This document shows, in pieces, positions 40,336 through 46,786 of a stretch of 46,786 nt of DNA. The stretch covers positions 1 through 46,786 of the forward strand of contig JAJZDZ010000022.1 in NCBI GenBank assembly GCA_021851325.1, in the 5' to 3' direction. The stretch's first letter is position 1; every line of letters begins with the position of its first letter. The position numbers and the translations under genes are program-made. The notes beneath the pieces are model-generated. The model was not told where the DNA came from, searched no databases, and saw nothing but the letters and a program-made list of their open reading frames with translations. The stretch comes from Pseudomonadota bacterium (lineage in GTDB: Bacteria > Pseudomonadota > Alphaproteobacteria > Micropepsales > Micropepsaceae).

Positions 40336-41814
40336 TTACACCTTCATCTGCGCGGCAAGAAATTCGCCCTCAGAGCGCGATCCACGCTCTTCAAGCCGAT
40401 AGACCTGACGGGTGTCGGCCTCGAACTCCGCCCATGGCAAGCTACCGTCACGGGCGAAGCCTGTCCAAAGCATATGGACGTGGTCAGCCAGATCCTGTGG
40501 TGCCGTTTCCCCAACCAGTCCCTCTGGGCCACTGCATGTGGCCAGTGTATCAAACACGAAGGGCAGTTCGAGCGCATGACAGGCTCCAAGCCGACCCTGA
40601 AATGCCGGCGAACGCCAGCCAAATTCATAGACATGGGTACGCCCGCGATGGGCAAGGGCGAAATCCCGCACTGGTTGACGAAAGACAAGGTCGCTCATCG
40701 CCTCAGTCAGAACCATGCCGGGCTTTTTACCCTTGCCAAGGCCATAGGCAAGGAGAGCCTCCTCAGCCCTGGGAAACACCTGGCGCAGTAGAAAGCGCAC
40801 CGTCGTTTCATCATCCAATTCGCAGATTCCCGGCGGCACGAAATAGATGTTCATCTCCTCAAGGTTGCTACCGATTAGAAGCTCGACCTCAGTGCCCAAG
40901 CCCCCGGCAACTGCCTCTTCGCTTGCAACTGGGATGACATCATCGCCAACGATCGGCAAAAATTTGCTCAGTCCGAATGCCGGATCTAGACCGTTCGCCT
41001 CGCGCAAGTCAGCGATGACGCCTGGTTGAGACACCACATCGACGGCCTTCGCACAGTCTTCAAAGCTGCGACGCGCAAATCCCTCCGCTGTCGCGGGCAC
41101 TGCCAAAACCTCCGCAAGCTTTTGGACTACCCGCTGCATGCAATCGGCACTATGCAGCATACGTCCATGGCCACTTTCAATAATAGCCCGGCGGAAAAGC
41201 CCCTTGGCAAGCGGCGAACCGAGCAGATTTGCAATCGACATGGCGCCCGCAGACTCGCCGAACACGGTAATGTTGGCGGGGTCGCCGCCGAACGCTGCAA
41301 TATGGGCTTTGACCCAATGGAGCGCCGCGATCTGATCGCGTAGTCCGAGATTGGTGTCAGCTCCGGCAAGCGGCAGAAAGCCGTCAATGCCCATGCGATA
41401 ATTGAGCGTGACACAGACGATGCCGTCGCGCGCAAAATTGCAGCCATCATAGGCCGGTGCATCTCCGGTACCGGCCACGAAGGCACCACCGTGGATAAAA
41501 ACCATCACTGGCGCCTTGCCCTTGGGGTCAGGCGTCCAGACGTTGAGGCATAGATACTCATCACCTCGCCGCCAGCCGTCGCCAATAAAGCCGGTCGCAT
41601 CTAGACCTGGAAACTTGCGATTGATTTGCGGCGCGTTAGGTCCTTTTCGGGTCGCGTCGCGCTCACCTGACCAGGCGCCGGGCGGCTCCGGCGCGCGAAA
41701 GCGTCGCAGACCCACCGGTGCTGCGGCGTAAGGAATGCCGTAAAAGCGGTGGATCCCGCGCTCTGCGACCCCGCGCAGGCGGCCCTGTGCGCAGTCGAGC
41801 AAGAAAACAGCCAT
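40336..41814 (-). CDS. Type-B carboxylesterase
   Basis: A 492-residue alpha/beta-hydrolase of the COesterase family. The oxyanion loop HGGAF is at about 108-112 and the nucleophile Ser188 in FGESAGA. GLRDQIAALHWVKAHIAAFGGDP is the family block before it. The histidine lies in GACHALELPFVFDTL at about 405. There is no signal peptide, so hydrolysis is cytoplasmic, after transport. ATG 41814 follows AGGAGGAGAC; the upstream extension of the frame to 42474 is antisense-like coding shadow of the transporter. It starts eleven bases after the transporter stop and is followed by the SDR at two bases. The family includes FumD, which removes tricarballylate esters from fumonisin, but the substrate here is unknown. 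Confidence 0.93.
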   Translation of the reverse strand: MAVFLLDCAQGRLRGVAERGIHRFYGIPYAAAPVGLRRFRAPEPPGAWSGERDATRKGPNAPQINRKFPGLDATGFIGDGWRRGDEYLCLNVWTPDPKGKAPVMVFIHGGAFVAGTGDAPAYDGCNFARDGIVCVTLNYRMGIDGFLPLAGADTNLGLRDQIAALHWVKAHIAAFGGDPANITVFGESAGAMSIANLLGSPLAKGLFRRAIIESGHGRMLHSADCMQRVVQKLAEVLAVPATAEGFARRSFEDCAKAVDVVSQPGVIADLREANGLDPAFGLSKFLPIVGDDVIPVASEEAVAGGLGTEVELLIGSNLEEMNIYFVPPGICELDDETTVRFLLRQVFPRAEEALLAYGLGKGKKPGMVLTEAMSDLVFRQPVRDFALAHRGRTHVYEFGWRSPAFQGRLGACHALELPFVFDTLATCSGPEGLVGETAPQDLADHVHMLWTGFARDGSLPWAEFEADTRQVYRLEERGSRSEGEFLAAQMKV

Positions 41815-41825
41815 AGTCTCCTCCT

Positions 41826-43283
41826 TCAGGATGGGCGCCTCAATTGCCCTTGAAACTGAGCATGACGCGTGCGGTCGAGCCGGTAGCGGGCAAAGCTGAT
41901 CAGCGATATCGCAGTGATCAATGCCGCGAACGGACCATAGGCCATCCCCAAGGCATCCAGTATGTGGGGGGCAATCGTCACCTTGTGTCCAGCCGCAATC
42001 TCTTGGCTGGGAAACGCGATCAGCTGCAGCAGCGCACCGGAAATAAGCGACCCAAATCCAATGGCAGCCTTCGAGGCAAAGCTGAGACTGGCAAAATAAA
42101 GCCCTTCGCGCCGGGCCGCGAACAGTACCTCGTGCTCGTCGACCGCATCGGCCATGGCTGACTGAAAGGCAATCGTGGCAAGGGTGGTAGCGCCACCGAT
42201 CACAGCCGCGCCGAACAGGAGAACCAGACGGGCCACCGCTCCTTGCACTGCAATGGCACTGAACTGGGCCAGAAGGACAGGCAGTGCCTCGGCCAGAGAC
42301 ATAGCCCCAACACAGCCAAGCACGAGGCTCCGCTTTTCGGTTCGACCGATCAGATAGAACGCCAACGGCAAGGCGCCGATGAGACCTCCGACGGTGGCGA
42401 AGGACAGGTTCTGGATCTGCGCCGCGCTCAGATGCCAAAAATAGGTATTGGCATGAAGACTTAGCGTTAGCCATACCCCCTGTCCGACGAAGAAAAAGAG
42501 GACACCGGAAAAAAGCCGGCGAAAGGAAGAATTGCCGAAGACTTCCGCCAGCTGAGCGAGGAACCGCAAATCTCCTTGTGCCGGCCGGTGCCGTAGCTTT
42601 CTGATACGGGCGTTGCGGGCGGAAAATATTGATAACGCTCCAGCCACAAGCACGATGATACCGCAGCTGAAGCCCAAAGAGCCGTAGCCCGCGCGGTCCA
42701 TCAAGCCAGTGCTCCCACCAAGAAACACCTGAAAGCCGAGGACATAGCCAACAAGAGTGATCGCGATGCCAAATATCGTCCGGAAAGCTACAATGCTTGA
42801 GCGTTCGTCATAGTCGTCGGAGAGTTCAGCGCCGAGGCCCATAAAGGGAATGATGAAGCCCGACAGGCTGACACGCAGGACCACCAGGAGCAGCAGCACG
42901 TAGAGAAAGAGGTCCGTGCCCGGATGCCATTGCGGCAACGAGAAAAGTAACCCCAATGCCAGCCCGATCGGAAGAAGGCTGATGGTCATCACCGGAAGTC
43001 GCCGCCCAAAGCGCGTCGTGAGCCCATCCGAGAACGCCCCGATCAGCGGATCAGCGATGGCATCAACCCCAAGCGCCAAAAACAGCGCCAGCCCCGTCAT
43101 GCTTCCCGAAAGCCCGCATACGTTGGTCAGATAGAAGAACAGAAAGGTATTGAGGAGTAAATTGGCAAGGCTCTCGACACATTGTCCGGTCCCATAGGCG
43201 GCCTTGAATGTAGTCCCCAAATGATTTGTGCAGCCACCGGCAGTGGCTCGTGCACCTGTTGTTGTTTCCACGTCAGTCGTCAC
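41826..43283 (-). CDS. GPH-family (MelB-like) MFS transporter
   Basis: A 485-residue transporter with twelve membrane segments. FKAAYGTGQCVESLANLLLNTFLFFYLTNV opens it, followed by ALGVDAIADPLIGAFSDGLTTRFGRRLPVM, which places Asp residues at the MelB cation site. I chose GTG 43283, which overlaps the upstream oxidase stop by eleven bases, as is usual in tight operons; the frame continues to 43826 but that part overlaps the oxidase gene and encodes no transporter-like sequence. It probably moves the TonB-imported ester across the inner membrane. It resembles the GPH symporter at 19.4 kb in family and context. Confidence 0.88.
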   Translation of the reverse strand: MTTDVETTTGARATAGGCTNHLGTTFKAAYGTGQCVESLANLLLNTFLFFYLTNVCGLSGSMTGLALFLALGVDAIADPLIGAFSDGLTTRFGRRLPVMTISLLPIGLALGLLFSLPQWHPGTDLFLYVLLLLVVLRVSLSGFIIPFMGLGAELSDDYDERSSIVAFRTIFGIAITLVGYVLGFQVFLGGSTGLMDRAGYGSLGFSCGIIVLVAGALSIFSARNARIRKLRHRPAQGDLRFLAQLAEVFGNSSFRRLFSGVLFFFVGQGVWLTLSLHANTYFWHLSAAQIQNLSFATVGGLIGALPLAFYLIGRTEKRSLVLGCVGAMSLAEALPVLLAQFSAIAVQGAVARLVLLFGAAVIGGATTLATIAFQSAMADAVDEHEVLFAARREGLYFASLSFASKAAIGFGSLISGALLQLIAFPSQEIAAGHKVTIAPHILDALGMAYGPFAALITAISLISFARYRLDRTRHAQFQGQLRRPS

Positions 43284-44667
43284 GAAATATTTTGCCCGGA
43301 TTAAAAATATTCTTGGGATCGAGCGCCCGTTTAATGTGGCGCATAACCTCGACCGCCCCTGGCAACTCACGGGCCAACCAGTCGATCTTACCGAGACCGA
43401 TGCCGTGCTCTCCGGTTGAGGTTCCATCCATCCGTAGAGCGCGTTCGACAAGTCGGTCATTGAGGCGCTGTGCTTCAGCAAACTCATCAGGCTTGTGTGG
43501 ATCGATGACGAAGATGACATGGAAATTGCCATCACCGACATGACCAAGGATCGTCGCGGGAATGCTGGCGGTCGTAAGATCGATCTTGGTTTGGGCAATG
43601 CACTCGGCCAGCCGCCCAATAGGAACGCAGACGTCCGTGGCCCAGCCAACAGCCCCAGGTCGAAGTCCGACTGCGGCATAGAAGGCATCGTGGCGCGCCT
43701 TCCAGAGGGCCGAGCGCTCTTCCGTACGCAGAGCCCACGTGAACGCTCCCCCGCCATTGGCCTTGGCGAGTTCGCCAACCAGTTCGGATTGTTCGGCGAC
43801 TCCTTTTTCGCTGCCGTGAAATTCAAAGAACAGGGTTGTCACCTCCGGATAGGACAACTTGGACCAGCGATTGACAGCACGCATCTGCATGTCATCAAGC
43901 AGTTCCACACGGGCAATCGGAATTCCGAGCTGGATCGTCTGCACCACAGTCGCAACGGCGCCTTCCAGAGTGGCAAAGCCGCAGACCGCCGCTGCGATGG
44001 CTTCAGGAATGCCGCGCAGACGTAAGGTGATCTCGGTAATCACACCGAGTGTGCCCTCGGAACCGACGTAGAGCCGGGTCAGATCATAGCCAGCCGCCGA
44101 CTTACGCGCCCGCCGCGAAGTCACAATCTCCTCGCCGTCGCCCGTAACCACGCGTAAGGCGAGCACATTGTCCTGCATGGTGCCGTAGCGCACCGCATTG
44201 GTCCCCGAAGCCCGCGTCGAGGCCATGCCGCCGATGGTGGCATCAGCACCGGGATCGATCGGAAAAAATAGCCCCTGGTCGCGCAAATGCTCATTGAGCT
44301 GCAAGCGCCGCACTCCAGGTTGCACAGTGCAATCAAAGTCGTTGGGTCGGACTGCAAGGATCGCATTCATGCGGGACAGATCGACCGAGATCCCACCGCG
44401 CACCGGAACGGCATTGCCTTCCACCGACGTACCGGCGCCGAACGGCACAATCGGCATTGCGTGTGTTCCACACAACTGCACCAGGCGAATGATCTCCCCG
44501 CTGTCGCGAGGAAAGACGACGGCCCCGGGTAGATAGCCCGAGAAGTGGGTCTCGCTGTGGCCATGCTGGCGCCGGATGGCGTCGGCGCATGACAGACGTT
44601 CGCCGAATATCTGTTCAAGCTCGGCAAGAAGTGCCGGCGGCAGGGCACGGTCTGAAGGGTTTTGCAT
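43273..44667 (-). CDS. FAD-linked D-2-hydroxyacid (D-lactate-type) dehydrogenase
   Basis: A 464-residue flavoprotein of the vanillyl-alcohol-oxidase fold, GlcD/LDHD group. The FAD-binding segments are PIVPFGAGTSVEGNAVPVRGG and IDPGADATIGGMASTRASG (about 70-145), with YVGSEGTLGVITEITLRLRG closing the domain. The C-terminal FAD-oxidase domain ends GEHGIGLGKIDWL and LDPKNIFNPGKIF. It oxidises D-lactate or a larger D-2-hydroxyacid to the 2-oxoacid, passing electrons to quinone or cytochrome. It begins 21 bases after the TonB receptor stop. In this operon it may process a hydroxyacid released by the esterase (inference). Confidence 0.92.
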   Translation of the reverse strand: MQNPSDRALPPALLAELEQIFGERLSCADAIRRQHGHSETHFSGYLPGAVVFPRDSGEIIRLVQLCGTHAMPIVPFGAGTSVEGNAVPVRGGISVDLSRMNAILAVRPNDFDCTVQPGVRRLQLNEHLRDQGLFFPIDPGADATIGGMASTRASGTNAVRYGTMQDNVLALRVVTGDGEEIVTSRRARKSAAGYDLTRLYVGSEGTLGVITEITLRLRGIPEAIAAAVCGFATLEGAVATVVQTIQLGIPIARVELLDDMQMRAVNRWSKLSYPEVTTLFFEFHGSEKGVAEQSELVGELAKANGGGAFTWALRTEERSALWKARHDAFYAAVGLRPGAVGWATDVCVPIGRLAECIAQTKIDLTTASIPATILGHVGDGNFHVIFVIDPHKPDEFAEAQRLNDRLVERALRMDGTSTGEHGIGLGKIDWLARELPGAVEVMRHIKRALDPKNIFNPGKIFRDD

Positions 44668-44688
44668 AGCCGCCTGCTCGATTGATGC

Positions 44689-46786
44689 CTAGAAGCGATA
44701 GGTTGCTGTGACCCCGATGCGCCGTCCATCGCCGATCAGGCCCAGATCGGTGGCAATAGCGCCCAGCCCCGCGGCTCCCAGTACGGACTTGTCGAGATAG
44801 ACGTTCCAATATTTCTTATCGAAGAGGTTTTTTACCCAGAGCTGCAGGTCCCATTGGTCATGGCGCCAAGTAACACCGCCATTGACCAGATAATAGGCCG
44901 ACAGTGTTGGGGCATAGCCCGGAGTCAGGCTTGAGCCCTTGCGATCGCCCTTGGCGACTATGCCGGCGTTGAAATCGAGCGCGCTACCGTCTTCAAGTCC
45001 GATCGTATAGTCGGTCGAGATATTGAAGTTCCAGTCCGGCAACAGAAGGATCCTGTTAGAGGGCAAGCCCATCCCGGTAGTCTGCTCATATTCGCGGCCA
45101 TTTACGATGCGCGAATGCAGATAGGTGGCTCCCGCCTCCAGCGTCCAGGGATCGGTAATGCGGATATCGCTCTGCAGCTCGAGCCCGTAGCTCTGGACAT
45201 GGCCACTGTTGAGATTGATACCAATGAAACCGACGCCTGGCGGGTTGGCCGGAGCTAGGCTGTTTTGGCCGATGAAGTTGAAATAGTCGTTAAAGAAGAC
45301 CGCGCTATTGAGCGAAAAGCGACCATCGGGTGAACCATATTTGGAGCCGGTTTCGTAGGTCCACACCGAATCGCCGCGGAACACCGGGTTGGGCGAGAAA
45401 GGCGGATTGATGCCGCCACCGCGAAAGCCGCGCGCGACCGAGGCATAGGTCATCCAATTCTGACTCCAGTGCTTGGTCAGCGTCACCCGTGGTTCCAGTT
45501 CGTTGGAGCTCAGGCTCGGCACTGCCGCAGAGCCCGTCTGGGCAATATGTTGATGATCCCAGCGCAGGCCGGCGGTTATCTCAACTGTCTTGGAGATGTT
45601 CCAGAAGAATGTACCGTATACGGCAAACACATCTGTGCCAATCTTCTGGAAGGACGGTACCGCCAATGACAGTGGCACCAGCGTCGTTACCCCGGCCGAA
45701 TCATAGCGCTGGGCATCGTCGAAGATCCCGATCAAGGTAGAGAACGTCTTGCTCCAATGCGTGTCGAAGCGCAGTTCTCCAGTGGTCGTGGAGAGCGTGT
45801 TGGAAGCTGTTGCGCGGAAGAGATCGACCGGTTCGTAATCACCATCAAGCGAGCCGCGGGCATCGCGGTGATCATAGGCCGTAATCGCTGTAATCTTGGT
45901 GGCGATGGCCGGGAGCGTAAATTCCCCCTTCAGATTGGCTCCCGAATAAGTATAGGTGCCCAGATTGTTCTGATTGAGGTGAGCGACATCGGTATAGGCA
46001 TGCGGGCCGCTGGTACTCTGATAGGGATAGACGCCGCCATGCACGCGGTCGTAATAGGTGTTGAACGTGAGGAGCACATTGCGCGCTGCCTCCCAGCGCA
46101 GGGTGCCATTGGCGCTATCTTGATGAAGCGGGTTGGCATGCCCACCGACCAGAGCGTTGGTCTCGAAGCCATCGTCGCTGTGATGGGCGAGACTGATGCG
46201 GCCCTGCAGAACCCCGTCGATCAACGGTCCGCTGAGGCTTAAGGCCTCAGTGTTGTAATTGTCGGGGCCGGCATAGGTAGCATTGACGCTGCCTTCAAAA
46301 TGGTTCGCGGGCGGCTTGGTAATGATATTGATGGCGCCGCCCAGGGTATCGTTACCGAAGAGCGTGCCTTGCGGTCCCTTCAGAACCTCGACTCGCTCAA
46401 CATTGAGGAGCGGCAGACTGAGATAGGAGGTGACTGGCTCATAGATACCGTCAACAAAGATGCCGACGCCCGGCTGTACGGTATCCAGCAATGTTGTGCC
46501 GACACCACGGATTTCCATGAAGGAGCGGCCGATCGAGTCTGAACTGATGTTGAGCCCGGGTACATAGGCGGCAATCTGGTTGGCGTTGAGCAGATGCTGT
46601 TCTCGGATCTGCTCGGACGACACAGCGGTCACGTCGATGGGCACGTTTTTGAGCTCTTCAGAGCGCAGCATCGCCGTGACCTTGACGGTTTCAATGTTGG
46701 TATCGGTGGGCACAGTCGAATGTCTGACCGCCGCCCAGGCCGGCGCGGTTCCACTGAGCAGTGCCGCGAGCAGCGACCGGCGAATG
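44689..46786 (-). CDS. TonB-dependent outer-membrane receptor, 5' end outside the window
   Basis: About 699 residues visible. The frame continues past a GTG at 46713 to the window edge and there reads IRRSLLAALLSGTAPAWA, a signal peptide, so only the first one or few codons are missing. ETVKVTAML is the TonB-box region. The plug (PGLNISSDS, MEIRGVGT, VEVLKGPQGTLFGNDTLGGAINI) covers about residues 45-160, and a barrel follows ending in GVTATYRF. It is the first gene of an operon with an FAD-linked hydroxyacid dehydrogenase, GPH transporter, carboxylesterase and SDR. The substrate is probably an ester too large for porins (inference). Confidence 0.93.
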   Translation of the reverse strand, partial: IRRSLLAALLSGTAPAWAAVRHSTVPTDTNIETVKVTAMLRSEELKNVPIDVTAVSSEQIREQHLLNANQIAAYVPGLNISSDSIGRSFMEIRGVGTTLLDTVQPGVGIFVDGIYEPVTSYLSLPLLNVERVEVLKGPQGTLFGNDTLGGAINIITKPPANHFEGSVNATYAGPDNYNTEALSLSGPLIDGVLQGRISLAHHSDDGFETNALVGGHANPLHQDSANGTLRWEAARNVLLTFNTYYDRVHGGVYPYQSTSGPHAYTDVAHLNQNNLGTYTYSGANLKGEFTLPAIATKITAITAYDHRDARGSLDGDYEPVDLFRATASNTLSTTTGELRFDTHWSKTFSTLIGIFDDAQRYDSAGVTTLVPLSLAVPSFQKIGTDVFAVYGTFFWNISKTVEITAGLRWDHQHIAQTGSAAVPSLSSNELEPRVTLTKHWSQNWMTYASVARGFRGGGINPPFSPNPVFRGDSVWTYETGSKYGSPDGRFSLNSAVFFNDYFNFIGQNSLAPANPPGVGFIGINLNSGHVQSYGLELQSDIRITDPWTLEAGATYLHSRIVNGREYEQTTGMGLPSNRILLLPDWNFNISTDYTIGLEDGSALDFNAGIVAKGDRKGSSLTPGYAPTLSAYYLVNGGVTWRHDQWDLQLWVKNLFDKKYWNVYLDKSVLGAAGLGAIATDLGLIGDGRRIGVTATYRF

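Noticed and set aside
41815..42474. N-terminal extension of the carboxylesterase frame
   Set aside because: It overlaps the GPH transporter gene; the residues show no esterase similarity, and AGGAGG marks the start at 41814.
43284..43826. N-terminal extension of the second GPH transporter frame
   Set aside because: It overlaps the FAD-linked oxidase and encodes no membrane segments typical of the family; GTG 43283 gives a normal-length transporter.

Overview
The window looks like chromosomal DNA of an alphaproteobacterium. Two TonB-dependent receptors head catabolic operons, gene density is high, and the GC-rich parts resemble Sphingomonadales or Caulobacterales. The genus cannot be settled by reading. 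I found no rRNA, tRNA, CRISPR array or intact insertion sequence.

Layout. (1) 1-8.5 kb holds a truncated aminotransferase, a small XRE regulator with a palindromic operator, two overlapping unknown genes and a CPBP membrane protease. It also holds a two-gene operon of a fused carotenoid-isomerase/retinol-saturase-like flavoprotein plus FNR-type reductase with a MarR regulator, then a DoxX-like membrane protein and a Tat-exported Hint-domain protein. (2) 9-20.8 kb is a more AT-rich island that looks built for taking up and breaking down unusual peptides or amino-acid derivatives: aminotransferase, XRE-cupin regulator, ornithine-cyclodeaminase-family enzyme, TonB receptor, dipeptide-epimerase-like enolase, prolidase-type amidohydrolase, D-aminopeptidase-like serine hydrolase and a GPH symporter. 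Its two divergent promoters share a T-rich CTATATAG box. (3) 21.3-24.3 kb is the threonine-to-glycine route (Lrp/AsnC regulator, Kbl, Tdh). This Tdh lacks all four structural-zinc cysteines.

(4) 24.4-34.9 kb is a short-chain acyl assimilation block: PrpE, a SatP/YaaH acetate permease, a SphA-like outer-membrane protein, AcsA, a LuxR-type response regulator and a 1121-residue hybrid kinase with a sodium/solute symporter domain (CrbS/CrbR or MxtR/ErdR type). An identical 21-bp sequence lies in both divergent intergenic regions (satP/outer-membrane protein and acs/regulator) and is the best candidate for the regulator's binding site. The acs leader also carries three consecutive GC-rich hairpins. 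(5) 35.4-39.5 kb has a crotonase-family enzyme and a P-type cation ATPase. (6) 39.5-46.8 kb is a tight five-gene operon (TonB receptor, FAD-linked 2-hydroxyacid dehydrogenase, GPH transporter, type-B carboxylesterase, SDR), probably for import and hydrolysis of an ester.

The leads most worth following are the FNR-fused flavoprotein under a MarR operator, the 21-bp acetate-regulon motif, and the two TonB-linked catabolic clusters of unknown substrate.
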